NCBI GenBank assembly: GCA_046484125.1
Contig: JAWOBX010000082.1
Location: 1-33,807 of the forward strand
Direction of reading: 5' to 3'
DNA length: 33,807 bases
Source of the DNA: JBGLNL01 sp046484125
Lineage (GTDB): Bacteria > Chloroflexota > Dehalococcoidia > SZUA-161 > SpSt-899
The position numbers and the translations under genes are program-made. Position 1 is the stretch's first letter. Every line of letters starts with the position of its first letter. The notes beneath the pieces were generated by a model that saw nothing but the letters and a program-made list of their open reading frames with translations, was not told the DNA's origin and did not search any database. This document shows positions 7,991 to 16,346 of this stretch, piece after piece.

Positions 7991-8919
7991 CCGAGTACGG
8001 CAGCGAAGTATTCGACCTGGGGTACCAGCACTACAAAGGGCCGCGCGAAGGCCGGATGCGTGCCCGCAAGACCATCTGGACCAACGGCATGCGCACCGCG
8101 ATGGGACTCGGGCGAGGCACACGGGCTAAAATCCTGCCGGTAATGCTCGTCATTTTCACCATAACCCCGGCGGTGATCATGGCGCTGGTCGCGGCCGCGG
8201 CCGGTTCCGGCGACGATATTCCCAGCCACGGCGACTACTACCGGGTGATCTCCATTATATTGCTGCTGTTTTCCGCCATAATAGCCCCCGAGCTGCTCTG
8301 CCCCGACCGGCGTAACGGTGTCATATACCTTTATCTGGTACGGCCCCTTACCGTAACGGACTACATAACCGGTCGCTGGATGGCTTTCTTCACCATAACC
8401 ACTATCCTGATCTGGGCCGGACAGTTGATACTGTTCATCGGACTCGCCTTCTCCTCCGATGAATCGCTGAACTATCTGCGTGACAACTGGCTGGACGTGC
8501 CGCGCTTCCTTGGGGCCGGTATCGCCATAGCGGTTTTCACCACCACCCTGGCACTGGCTGCCTCTGCCTTTACCACCCGCCGTGCCTATGCCACCGCTTT
8601 TGTGATCGCGCTCTACTTCGTGAGCGCTCCCCTGGCAGGCATTCTTACCAGTTGCGAGCCGGATGAAGGACCGCGCGGTTTTGGCCCTGAAGAAGTGTGC
8701 GAGGCTCAGACAGGGGAGGCGGCGAAGTGGCTGGCGCTGCTGGATATAGGACAGGTGCCGAACCATGTCAGCGATTTGATCCTGGATGATGAAAATGAGT
8801 CGCATATAGCCAAGTTTGTAGGAGAGTTGCCCGCCGCCATTCCCGTCGTCTGGTATTTGATTCTGACGGCGGGCCCCGGCTTTTTGCTGTGGAAAAAATA
8901 CCGGAACTTGAGATTATGA
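7987..8919 (+). CDS. ABC-2 type permease, first of two
   Basis: A 310-residue integral membrane protein. A polar N terminus (about 45 residues) leads into six likely membrane segments near residues 48-68, 90-108, 130-155, 175-200, 205-222 and 282-302. LYLVRPLTVTDYITGRW is the cytosolic coupling segment often seen in ABC-2 permeases (YLVxRPxxxxxYxxGR). It overlaps the ATPase genes on both sides by ATGA. A large soluble loop (about 222-280, DEGPRGFGPEEVCE and onward) precedes the last helix. Confidence 0.85.
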   Translation: MTEYGSEVFDLGYQHYKGPREGRMRARKTIWTNGMRTAMGLGRGTRAKILPVMLVIFTITPAVIMALVAAAAGSGDDIPSHGDYYRVISIILLLFSAIIAPELLCPDRRNGVIYLYLVRPLTVTDYITGRWMAFFTITTILIWAGQLILFIGLAFSSDESLNYLRDNWLDVPRFLGAGIAIAVFTTTLALAASAFTTRRAYATAFVIALYFVSAPLAGILTSCEPDEGPRGFGPEEVCEAQTGEAAKWLALLDIGQVPNHVSDLILDDENESHIAKFVGELPAAIPVVWYLILTAGPGFLLWKKYRNLRL

Positions 8920-9869
8920 CCATAGAAGAAAAATCGCGAGAGACAACTGGGGCAGGGCCCGCTATCGACGTACGTGACGTCTCCAAGTGGTTCGGCAGTG
9001 TCGTGGCTGTCAACGAAGTATCCCTCCAGGTTTACCCGGGGATAACCGGTCTTCTTGGGCCCAACGGGGCGGGGAAGACGACGCTGCTGCATATGATCTC
9101 CGGACTGGCAAAGCCTTCGGCGGGCGTGGTAAGCATCCTCGGCCGGCCAGTACGGGAGAGTCCGGAGATATACCGCCGCATAGGGGTTATGACCGAACAC
9201 GAGGCGGTCTATGGGTTCTACACCGGCCGCCGGTTCATTGAAATGATCGCCAGTCTGCATGGATTGAACGGGATTGAGCAGGCGGCGAGCCGCGCGATTG
9301 AACTGGTTGGACTGACGGAGGTACAGGACCGGCCACTCAAGACCTACTCACGCGGTATGACCCAGAGGATGAGGCTGGCGGCCGCGCTGGTTCATGATCC
9401 GGAGTTACTCATACTGGATGAGCCGCTCAATGGAACCGATCCCCGCCAGCGCATCGATTTCCAGGATCTGATGGTGAGGCTGGCCGGGGAGGGGCGGACG
9501 ATACTTATATCCTCCCATATCCTGGAGGAGGTGGAGGTACTGGCCGACCGTATTCTTCTGATGGTCAGCGGCAAGCTGGCTGCCTCCGGCAACATACGGG
9601 CCATCCGTGAGAAAATGGATAGACGGCCCTACAGGGTGCGAATAATGGCCGGCAATCCGCGTCAACTGGCCTCGGCTCTCATAGAGACGGAGGCGGTGGA
9701 CTCGGTGAATGTCGATCCCAGTGGAGTGATAGTCGTGCTTAGTTCCAATGTGTCAGTTTTGCAGAGGTCGGTACCACGCCTTGCCCGTGATATGGGTATC
9801 AGGCTGCTCCGGATGGAGCCGCTGGATGAATCGCTGGAGAGCGTCTTCAGCTACGTGGTGGAGCGATAA
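8916..9869 (+). CDS. ABC-2 type exporter ATPase, second of two
   Basis: A 317-residue ATPase with Walker A GPNGAGKTT, signature YSRGMTQRM, Walker B LLILDEPLNGTD and switch SSHILEE. It has the same C-terminal extension as the first ATPase but is clearly diverged from it. The frame is open from GTG 8889, but ATG 8916 overlaps the permease stop as ATGA, matching the coupling elsewhere in this operon, so it is preferred. The Walker B Asn-Gly-Thr-Asp variant replaces the more usual SGLD; the catalytic Glu is kept. Confidence 0.88.
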   Translation: MTIEEKSRETTGAGPAIDVRDVSKWFGSVVAVNEVSLQVYPGITGLLGPNGAGKTTLLHMISGLAKPSAGVVSILGRPVRESPEIYRRIGVMTEHEAVYGFYTGRRFIEMIASLHGLNGIEQAASRAIELVGLTEVQDRPLKTYSRGMTQRMRLAAALVHDPELLILDEPLNGTDPRQRIDFQDLMVRLAGEGRTILISSHILEEVEVLADRILLMVSGKLAASGNIRAIREKMDRRPYRVRIMAGNPRQLASALIETEAVDSVNVDPSGVIVVLSSNVSVLQRSVPRLARDMGIRLLRMEPLDESLESVFSYVVER

Positions 9870-10595
9870 ATGAAACCGATTCTGCTGCTTTCAATGCGTC
9901 AGATGGGAGGCCGCTGGCGGCTCATGTTCATTGTACTGCTCGCTGTCCTCCCCGTTGGCTTGAGCGCTCTTCTGTCCGCTCTCTCCACGGATGATCCCGA
10001 GTTCGTAAAGGACTTCACCAACGTGGTGATAGACGGATTGATAATAGCGGCGGTTCTGCCCATCGTTGTTATGGTTCTGGCTACCATGGCGTTCGGCCAT
10101 GAACTGGATGACCGTACTCTGGGCTACCTGGTGACAAAACCTGTTCCACGGTCTATGATTGTTCTGCCCAAGATGATGTCTTCGGTTGTTCTGGGTGGTT
10201 TTATAGTAATCGCCAGTGGCGTTCTGGCCACTCTATTTGGGCCGATGGGAAGCGGCCAGGCCGCGCTGGCAATCCTGGTGGCCTTATTCGCCGGTGTGGT
10301 AACTTACTCCGCCATATTCACCTGGGCTGGACTCATCAGCAGCCGTGCGCTCGGTTTTGCGCTCATCTATGTCTTCCTCTGGGAGGGAGTTGTTACTTCT
10401 CTTCTCAGTGGCGCGCGCTATCTGAGTGTGCGTGGCTACGTCCTGAGCATACTGCATGGTATCGATGATGATGGGTTTGGGGTTGTGGGAGGGAGAGTGA
10501 TAGAGCTTCCGGCCGCGGCGCTTGGCGTGGTTCTGGTGACCTTGCTGTTCTTCTGGCTCAGCGTGCGTCGCCTTAAGAGGATGGATGTGCCGTAA
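9870..10595 (+). CDS. ABC-2 type permease, second of two
   Basis: A 241-residue membrane protein that starts directly after the ATPase stop (TAAATG). About six membrane segments are visible, for example 18-36, 55-75, 105-123, 132-150, 155-172 and 218-234. DRTLGYLVTKPVPRSMIVLPK is the ABC-2 coupling segment. It is shorter than the first permease. Together the four genes could encode one heteromeric exporter or two related ones. The operon ends at repeat R6, and no T-rich terminator hairpin is evident. Confidence 0.85.
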   Translation: MKPILLLSMRQMGGRWRLMFIVLLAVLPVGLSALLSALSTDDPEFVKDFTNVVIDGLIIAAVLPIVVMVLATMAFGHELDDRTLGYLVTKPVPRSMIVLPKMMSSVVLGGFIVIASGVLATLFGPMGSGQAALAILVALFAGVVTYSAIFTWAGLISSRALGFALIYVFLWEGVVTSLLSGARYLSVRGYVLSILHGIDDDGFGVVGGRVIELPAAALGVVLVTLLFFWLSVRRLKRMDVP

Positions 10596-10605
10596 GAAAA
10601 GAATT

Positions 10606-11308
10606 TAAGAATACAGGAGTCAGAATACAGAATTAAGGGGGCGCACGCTGTAGCGCTCTTTTTTTTGACGGCATATTAATACCGATTTGTTGTAATCGTA
10701 GCGCGGCCCTTTCAGGGTCGCTTCGGGCGAGGCTGAAAGCCTCGCGCTACGTCAAACATTTTCGCGAGAAGACTCAGCAAATTTACGGCATGGCGATTTT
10801 ACCGGACGGGAAACACATATCGGTGTTCGGAGAGATTGTCGACAGGGGTCGGGAACGATAGATGACCTCCCTCCCTTGAGGGATGGCCAATAGGGAGGGT
10901 GAGACGTGGGGATTGGCCGTTTGCATTGCGAGTAAAGCCTGCCAAGGGGAGCATTTCCCCCTCTCTCTAACTCTCTCACCCCAGGGGCGAGAGGATATAA
11001 GCCAGGGTTCCGGGGCACAGCCCCCCGAGCTTAATAAGGGCAGGCGGGTGGGAGATGTTCGCCGGAGGCGAACGAGATTCCCGATCGGGGTCGGAACCGA
11101 ACGCCCCCTTAATCCCCCTCTTTCCGAAAGAGGGGGAAACCAACAGTGACCAGATTCAAACTAAACCCCCTCTTTGCTAAAGAGGGGGTGGCGCGCCAGC
11201 GCCGGGGGCGTTCTCCCGCCGGGGGTCTCCGGGGGTGTCCCCCGGATACTCAAGGGCTGGCGGGCGGGCAAAAGCCGCCGGAGGCGGAAGAGATTCCCGA
11301 TCAGGAAT
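10606..11308 (+). repeat. Mosaic intergenic repeat, copy R6 (longest copy)
   Basis: This copy covers the whole gap between two ABC operons. From the left: GAATACAGGAGTCAGAATACAG, GGGGGCGCACGCTGTAGCGCTC, TTTTTTTTGACGGCATATT, a twin hairpin (10703-10745), then the CCTCCCTTGAGGG, CTCTCTCC, GATTCCCGATCGGGGTC, CTCTTTCCGAAAGAGG and CTCTTTGCTAAAGAGG...GCGCCAGCGCC modules and the GGGGGTCTCCGGGGGTGTCC block. In order and sequence it is the inverted partner of R8 (25026-25585), with about 170 bases extra in the middle. Confidence 0.8.
10703..10745 (+). repeat. Twin hairpins with complementary loops (in R6)
   Basis: Hairpin 1: GCGGCCC-TTTCA-GGGTCGC (10703-10721). Hairpin 2: GCGAGGC-TGAAA-GCCTCGC (10727-10745). 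Both have 7-bp stems and 5-nt loops, separated by 5 bases, and the loops TTTCA and TGAAA are reverse complements of each other. Outer GTAGC/GCTAC bases enclose the pair. The same structure, inverted, is at 25429-25471. Confidence 0.75.
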
Positions 11309-11314
11309 GCGAAT

Positions 11315-12412
11315 TTAATCCCAGCGGAAAAACCGGATAGTTATCGCCAGGGAAACGACTATCCACCCAATCATCACAAAAACGTTTGTGGACATGGCGT
11401 AGAGCGGACTGCCATCGACCATGATCTGGCGCAACCCATCGCTTAAATAGGTCAGCGGCAAAGCCTTCACCAGTGGCTGAATGAAGGCAGGCATATTGGT
11501 TACCTCGAAGAATGTTCCCGAGAGGAAAATCATGGGAAAGGTAATGATGTTGATTACCGGGACAGCCCCTTCTTCCGTCCTGATGAACGCGGCGATCAGA
11601 TAACCGAGGGCAGAGAAGAGCAGCGTTCCCAGAAACACGATCCCGCACAGATAACCCCAGTTTCCGACCATCTGGACATCGAACATCATCATTCCCACAA
11701 TAATGATCAAAGCGGCCGTTGCTATGACGATGATCATTCGAAAGGACATTTCCCCAAACACGAGCATTGAGCGCCTGAGAGGAGTACACCCCAGCCTCTT
11801 AATGATGCCCGCCTGTCTTTGCTGTATGACCGGTAAACAACCGAACACGCCGGTGAACATAAGTGACATACCGAGTATGCCGGGAACCAGGAAGTCGATA
11901 TACCTCAAATCATGGCTGTGAACTGCCTTCTCTTCCAGCCCGATGATTACGGGAGCTTCTTGAATACCCCTGTCCACCCGGTTAATAACCTCATTCAACA
12001 CCGGCAGCATGATCTGCTGGTTCGATGTTTTACTGGGGTCATAATAGACCTCAATATCACTTCTGGTTTGAGAGATGACAGAGCTATCCATATGTTCGGG
12101 AACAATGATCACAGCATCCAGATCGCCTTTCCCGAGCGACTTCAGAGCCGGGTCCCTCTGGCTATCGCTTACCCGGAATACCTGTTCCCCCTCAACCGCC
12201 ACCTGTCGCAATCCCTCCCTGATAAAACCGGCGCTTTGTGGCGAGCCATTATCAACAAGCGCGACTTTAAAGGTATTCACGCCGGGCTCATTAAAGGCCC
12301 ACCCGAATATGAGAATGAACATGATGGGGAAGATGAAGCTGAAAAACAGGGCGGCCCGGTCCCTGACGAACAGCCTGTAATTAGCGACGAATACGCTCCA
12401 GAAAGTCCTCAA
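11315..12412 (-). CDS. ABC-2 type permease (DrrB/YhhJ-like)
   Basis: A 365-residue permease with one N-terminal membrane helix (about 20-40), a large extracytoplasmic domain (about 45-175) and a C-terminal bundle of five helices (about 178-360). This is the layout of YhhJ/YbhR/DrrB-like exporters. The IIKRLGCTPLRRSMLVFGE segment is the usual coupling region before a helix. The start codon is TTG 12412, overlapping the ATPase stop as TTGA. It works with the upstream ATPase to export an unknown, probably hydrophobic, compound. It ends next to repeat R6, convergent with the double ABC operon. Confidence 0.88.
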   Translation of the reverse strand: MRTFWSVFVANYRLFVRDRAALFFSFIFPIMFILIFGWAFNEPGVNTFKVALVDNGSPQSAGFIREGLRQVAVEGEQVFRVSDSQRDPALKSLGKGDLDAVIIVPEHMDSSVISQTRSDIEVYYDPSKTSNQQIMLPVLNEVINRVDRGIQEAPVIIGLEEKAVHSHDLRYIDFLVPGILGMSLMFTGVFGCLPVIQQRQAGIIKRLGCTPLRRSMLVFGEMSFRMIIVIATAALIIIVGMMMFDVQMVGNWGYLCGIVFLGTLLFSALGYLIAAFIRTEEGAVPVINIITFPMIFLSGTFFEVTNMPAFIQPLVKALPLTYLSDGLRQIMVDGSPLYAMSTNVFVMIGWIVVSLAITIRFFRWD

Positions 12413-13341
12413 TCCCTGATCCTCTTGCCTGTAAGTTTAAGGAAAACATCCTCCAGTGTCGCCTGGCGGATCGACATGTCGGTAAGCTCGGTTCCGCTCG
12501 ACGAGGCCAGCTCGAGCAAAGCCGGTATGGTGGCTGATATATTCTCTGTGTAGATAATGACTTCCTCATCTTCCTCGGCAACACCGGTCACACCGGGAAG
12601 TTCGGTCATGATATCATGACCGGGATGGCCATCTATTTTGAACTGGATGGCGCTCTCACGGAAGTTTCTGTCAATCATCTGTCTGGGAGTTCCAAGGGAT
12701 ATAATTTCTCCGTGGTCCATAATAGCGACCCTGTCGCACAATCTCTCGGCCTCCTCCATGTAATGAGTGGTGAGAAAGATGGTTTTCCCGGTGTTGCGGT
12801 ACTTCTCGATCACCTCCCACATGGCGCGCCTCGCCTGGGGGTCGAGTCCGGTGGTCGGCTCATCCAGAAAAATGATATCTGGATCGTTGACGAAGGCAAG
12901 CGCGACGGAGAGACGCTGCTGCTGACCTCCTGAAAGATTCTTAACCAGCACCTTTTCACTCGGTTCCATGGCAACCAGCTCAATGGCCTCTGAGGCTGGA
13001 ATTGACCTGTTATAGAGGTTCCTGAAGAAGTCCACTACCTCCCGTACAGTCAGTGTAGGGAAGAGGGCGGGGGTTTGAGGCTGAACCCCTATACGTTCCT
13101 TCACCGATCGTACATTTCTGCGAACATCCATGCCGAGAACCGTGACGGTGCCTCTATCGTAGATCCGGATACCCTCGATTATCTCCACCGTGGTAGTCTT
13201 ACCGGCTCCATTCGGACCCAGCATACCGAATACTTCTCCCTGCTTCACCTCAAAGCTTATGCCATTTACAGCCGTGACCGCGCCATAGGTTTTGTAGAGG
13301 TCTTTTACTGAAATGACCACACTGGAGTTACTTTTCATCAT
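12409..13341 (-). CDS. ABC-2 exporter ATPase (DrrA-like)
   Basis: A 310-residue ATPase. Walker A is GPNGAGKTT, the signature is LSGGQQQRL, Walker B is DIIFLDEPTTGLD, and the switch is TTHYMEEAERL. The C-terminal roughly 80 residues form the DrrA-type extension. The frame stays open to 13476, but those extra residues are read from the flanking MITE-like repeat, so ATG 13341 (or the adjacent ATG 13338), shortly before the VKDLYKTYG strand, is taken as start. It is coupled to the permease gene by a TTGA overlap. Confidence 0.88.
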   Translation of the reverse strand: MMKSNSSVVISVKDLYKTYGAVTAVNGISFEVKQGEVFGMLGPNGAGKTTTVEIIEGIRIYDRGTVTVLGMDVRRNVRSVKERIGVQPQTPALFPTLTVREVVDFFRNLYNRSIPASEAIELVAMEPSEKVLVKNLSGGQQQRLSVALAFVNDPDIIFLDEPTTGLDPQARRAMWEVIEKYRNTGKTIFLTTHYMEEAERLCDRVAIMDHGEIISLGTPRQMIDRNFRESAIQFKIDGHPGHDIMTELPGVTGVAEEDEEVIIYTENISATIPALLELASSSGTELTDMSIRQATLEDVFLKLTGKRIRD

Positions 13342-13409
13342 CACGCGGCTCTTCGACTTAAAGGTTACCGACCGTTTAAAGGTTATCAAAAACATTGGCC
13401 GATGGCTAC

Positions 13410-13624
13410 CTGGTGTTCTGTCCCTTACAGTTCTATAAAATGGTTCAGCGACGCTCTTTTCACCGTATTGCTTCAATTGAAAAGCTGACTACTCCGTAAC
13501 GCACTCGCGGTCGCGAGTGCGTTACGGAGTAGTCAGCGTCGGGTGGTTGGTGGGGATAAGGCTCCAGTATTGGCATACAATTAATATCAGCGAAGGTCCG
13601 GTAATTTACGGGACAAGACACCAG
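13410..13624. mobile_element. MITE-like element, copy 1, with perfect 26-bp-arm hairpin
   Basis: A 215-bp non-coding element. Its ends are imperfect inverted repeats: left CTGGTGTTCTGTCCCTTAC (13410-13428), right complement CTGGTGTCTTGTCCCGTAA. The centre is a palindrome with arms 13484-13509 and 13512-13537, perfect over 26 bp with a 2-nt loop. A second copy with about the same length and internal order is at 21741-21956 (shared TCTTTTCACCG, GGGTGG, GCATACAATT and ATATCAGCGAA stretches). No transposase is inside; it would have to be moved in trans. Confidence 0.75.
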
Positions 13625-13663
13625 GCTGAGTTATATCACTCGAATCAATGCAATTATGGCCTT

Positions 13664-13760
13664 ACTGCAAAAAGGTGCAGGAGATGACTCCTGCCGGGGG
13701 TTTTGGGGGTTTCCCCCAACACAAACTTCCCCCAGGATTGGGGGATCGAGGGGGTTGATT
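13664..13760 (+). repeat. Mosaic repeat remnant R7
   Basis: GGTGCAGGAGATGACTCCTG, CCGGGGGTTTTGGGGGTTTC and a G/C-rich block around GGATTGGGGGATCGAGGGGG. These resemble degraded versions of the mosaic repeat modules. The stretch 13342-13830 otherwise holds only the MITE-like element and no gene. Confidence 0.45.
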
Positions 13761-13830
13761 TGAGATTTTTGCAGACAACACCAATTATGTATTGGCGTTG
13801 CCGGCAAAAATCTTTAGTCTTAAGCGATTT

Positions 13831-14913
13831 TTATACCTGTTGCAGCTCCCTTTCGATAGAACTCCATGATTCTGTGTAGGCTATATGGGCCTGAATGCGC
13901 CTGATCTCAGATGAATGTGATCTTACTCCATGAAGAGCCCCGAGGGTATCAATTGTCTCTAATTCTGTCGGGCTGCGTCCGAGAGTAGATATATATGTGT
14001 TACGGATTGTCTCCAGACGTCGCGGGTTGGCCAGCGCGAGCAGGTCACCTACCGTCTTAACTCGTCTACTGGTCATTATCTTCAGGATATCCCTCAGGTC
14101 CTTGAAGTTGCATTTTATCCCTACTTCATTTAAAGCCGCGGGCAGATTCTCGGAGGTGAGCAGATCGGTATCCTGATACTCGGAAGTCTCCTGATTTCTG
14201 ATCAACTCTTCATACAGCAGATTAAAATGCTCATCCACCGCCTCAAGCTCCTTGCTCAGAATCTCGAATCTGCGGTTGGCTGAGAAGTTGCTTCTCGTCT
14301 CCGGTTTGTAAGCCAGGTTGTGCTCCAGCTCACACCACAGCTCCTGTGCCAGCGTTCTAATCTGGATCTCGAAATACGGCCGGTCCTCCTTTGGGACCGA
14401 ACTCCTGGCAAGCCGGGCCGTATAATGAATTGAAGAATACCCGTTTTCCTTATCCTTCCTCTGTATGTGGGTGAGTCCGAACCTCCTCGTAATGCTCTTG
14501 CTCAGATAAGCCTCTGGCGGATCTTCCTGTGATATCTCTATGATCTGTGGATTGGAACCGCGCAGGTCTTTATCCACCAGCGGAAGCTGCGAAAGGAAAT
14601 ATACCACCACCCTGACACCGATTGTATCGTGCATTTTTCTCAGGCTGGCGCTCGAGAGCCAGTCAGGAAACTCTTCGGGGCGGCGCAGTATTTTATCCAC
14701 CACTTTTTCGGGGCTCTTAATCCTGATCAATGCCATCCTGACCGGTGCCGGGGTAGCAACACCCCCAAACTTCGTATATCTGCTCCAGTACTCGGGGTTC
14801 TGAAGCTGATCAAGATACTTTCTCAGCTCCTCATAGGTGGGCTTCAGTATATTGCGTTCGTATTCCTGATATGTTTTCAGGAATTCCTGCATCTTTTCGT
14901 AATAAGGCACCAT
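13831..14913 (-). CDS. RelA/SpoT-domain (p)ppGpp synthetase, small alarmone synthetase type
   Basis: A 360-residue protein with a RelA/SpoT nucleotidyltransferase domain at about 55-205. Visible elements are R64/K66 (RIKSPEK), the Mg-binding D96 region (HDTIGVRVV), KENGYSSIHY (155-164) and EIQIRTLAQELWCELEH (182-198). No HD hydrolase, TGS or ACT domains are present, so it is a stand-alone synthetase using ATP and GDP/GTP. It is longer than RelP/RelQ (about 210-250 residues). The extra roughly 110 C-terminal residues are helical and contain an NPRRLETIRNTYI stretch of unknown role. It is monocistronic. Confidence 0.85.
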   Translation of the reverse strand: MVPYYEKMQEFLKTYQEYERNILKPTYEELRKYLDQLQNPEYWSRYTKFGGVATPAPVRMALIRIKSPEKVVDKILRRPEEFPDWLSSASLRKMHDTIGVRVVVYFLSQLPLVDKDLRGSNPQIIEISQEDPPEAYLSKSITRRFGLTHIQRKDKENGYSSIHYTARLARSSVPKEDRPYFEIQIRTLAQELWCELEHNLAYKPETRSNFSANRRFEILSKELEAVDEHFNLLYEELIRNQETSEYQDTDLLTSENLPAALNEVGIKCNFKDLRDILKIMTSRRVKTVGDLLALANPRRLETIRNTYISTLGRSPTELETIDTLGALHGVRSHSSEIRRIQAHIAYTESWSSIERELQQV

Positions 14914-15008
14914 GCTTCACCATCCATCGCTTTGTTTCAGCGGTAAAAACACCGGTCTAAAAATGATCCCTTACCGTCAGTCGGGTAGATAGTACCATTT
15001 GTTTTACA

Positions 15009-15017
15009 ATTATACCA
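15009..15017 (-). promoter_or_regulatory. Extended -10 promoter of the alarmone synthetase gene
   Basis: On the minus strand TGG-TATAAT, a consensus -10 (15009-15014) with an extended TGn. No good -35 is seen. It would give a leader of about 90 nt. Confidence 0.45.
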
Positions 15018-15282
15018 TCGTCCGAAAGAATTACAGCTACGCGTACAATATGCCTACAAATAGACTGCCCTTTTCAACTAAACACCTCGAATCAACCCCA
15101 TAAATCCCGCAATCATAGAGGCCTTTAAAGCTGGGGGCATCCGCAGACCGGGCGAAGTCACCTTTTACTCAAGAGGTTCCTTAAATACCATTTAACCCGT
15201 GTTTTCAGCGGTTAACCCCGAAAACAGCGTTTCAAATACAAAGGAATTCACCCTGCGGGTGTCTTGTGAAATTGGGAGCAAT

Positions 15283-15399
15283 CCGTTTTCCCCTGACCGG
15301 GGAAAACCCTCCCCCAAAGAGGGCGGTTCTTCAAGCCACCGGATGGCGAGTGCCATCAGGTGGCCTGAAGAACCTCTTTAAACCGGGAGGGGAAAACAG
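15283..15399 (+). other. Palindromic structured region upstream of the racemase gene
   Basis: A long imperfect palindrome in the gene-free stretch 14914-15500. The core hairpin pairs AAAGA, GGTTCTTCA, CCACC and GATGGC (15316-15345 region) with GCCATC, GGTGG, TGAAGAACC and TCTTT (ending about 15379): about 25 bp with small bulges. The flanking GTTTTCCCC (15285-15293) can pair with GGGGAAAAC at 15299-15307 or with the identical GGGGAAAAC at 15389-15397, so two alternative structures exist. Further small hairpins precede it (GTTTTC/GAAAAC near 15201-15225) and follow it (GATGC/GCATC). It could be a regulatory leader or an old palindromic element. Confidence 0.5.
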
Positions 15400-15451
15400 A
15401 GATGCTGATATGCATCCGAATCAATCGCTGTTTTAGGGTTAACGGCTTTTG

Positions 15452-15480
15452 TTGACAGGCATCAAGCGCCGTGCTAAGCT
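15452..15480 (+). promoter_or_regulatory. Candidate racemase promoter
   Basis: TTGACA (15452-15457), 17 bases, TAAGCT (15475-15480) preceded by TGC as an extended -10. If this is the start, the palindromic region at 15283-15399 lies upstream of transcription and cannot be a leader RNA for this gene. Confidence 0.35.
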
Positions 15481-15500
15481 CCACCAAAAAGGGGGATGGA

Positions 15501-16319
15501 ATGAAGATTGCCCTCGTGCATATAACCCAAATTCCGGATGAATTCGTCGGCCCCTGGTTCGGTATGGTCCAGTCGAGCTTCAAGAACGTTCTCAGGCCAG
15601 ATACCGAAGTCGTCCTGAGGCCAATCAAGCGAGGATTACGTGGCGACAACGTTCTGGATTTTGACAATCCTTATTTCTCGCTACTGGACAGGCGTGAGAT
15701 CATTGAGGCGTTTATCGAGGCTGACAGGGAAGGGTTCGATGCCGGCTGTGTGCATTGTTTCGGTGACCCGGGCATAAGCGAGGGGCGGGCGGTGGTGGGA
15801 ATGCCGCTTTTCGGACCGGCGGAATCAGCGCTTCACTTCGCCTGTCAGCTCGGAAAACGGTTTGCCATTATCGGAACCAATATGCCGGGACAGCTTGAAC
15901 AGCTTTCGGCGCAGGTCCGGGAGCACGGCCTTCAGGAAAGGCTGATACCCGACGGCATCAGGTTTGAGGAGGAGCCATTCGCGGATTCCTTCGATAAATG
16001 GATGGCCAATCCGCAACTTTGCGCCGATAGCGTTGCCGGAGTTGCCAGGGGATGTGTGGAGGATGGGGCTGATGTTATCGTCCTTGGTTGTGCCGGAAGC
16101 AGCATGTTCTGCAGCATGGTCGGATTCAACCAGTTAGAGGTTGGCAACCAGCGCGTTCCCGTAATCGACTCGGTCATGATCGCGCTCAAGACCGCGGAGA
16201 TGGCGGTGGATATCAAGCATGGAACCGGCCTCCCGATCCCGAGCCGGACCAGGAATTACGTTCTGCCCGGTTCTGAGGACTGGACCAGAGTGCGGAACGC
16301 TTTTGATTTACCCTCCTGA
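15501..16319 (+). CDS. Aspartate/glutamate/hydantoin racemase family protein
   Basis: A 272-residue protein of the Asp/Glu racemase superfamily. The two catalytic-type cysteines are visible: C83/C86 in GCVHCFGDPG and C197 in VIVLGCAGSS, the latter matching the hydantoin-racemase form. GPAESALHFA and RFAIIGTN mark the Rossmann-like halves. Such enzymes epimerise amino acids or hydantoins without cofactor; related maleate isomerases share the fold, so the substrate is open. ATG 15501 follows an AGGGGG ribosome site by 5 bases and is preferred over the earlier in-frame ATG 15471. The gene converges with the DUF72 gene. Confidence 0.8.
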   Translation: MKIALVHITQIPDEFVGPWFGMVQSSFKNVLRPDTEVVLRPIKRGLRGDNVLDFDNPYFSLLDRREIIEAFIEADREGFDAGCVHCFGDPGISEGRAVVGMPLFGPAESALHFACQLGKRFAIIGTNMPGQLEQLSAQVREHGLQERLIPDGIRFEEEPFADSFDKWMANPQLCADSVAGVARGCVEDGADVIVLGCAGSSMFCSMVGFNQLEVGNQRVPVIDSVMIALKTAEMAVDIKHGTGLPIPSRTRNYVLPGSEDWTRVRNAFDLPS

Positions 16320-16346
16320 TCCTGTAACGTGGGCACTTACCCCGGG

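Noticed and set aside
13342..13476. N-terminal extension of the DrrA-like ATPase to 13476
   Set aside because: The added residues are partly read from the MITE-like element, and the ATPase fold starts right after ATG 13341.
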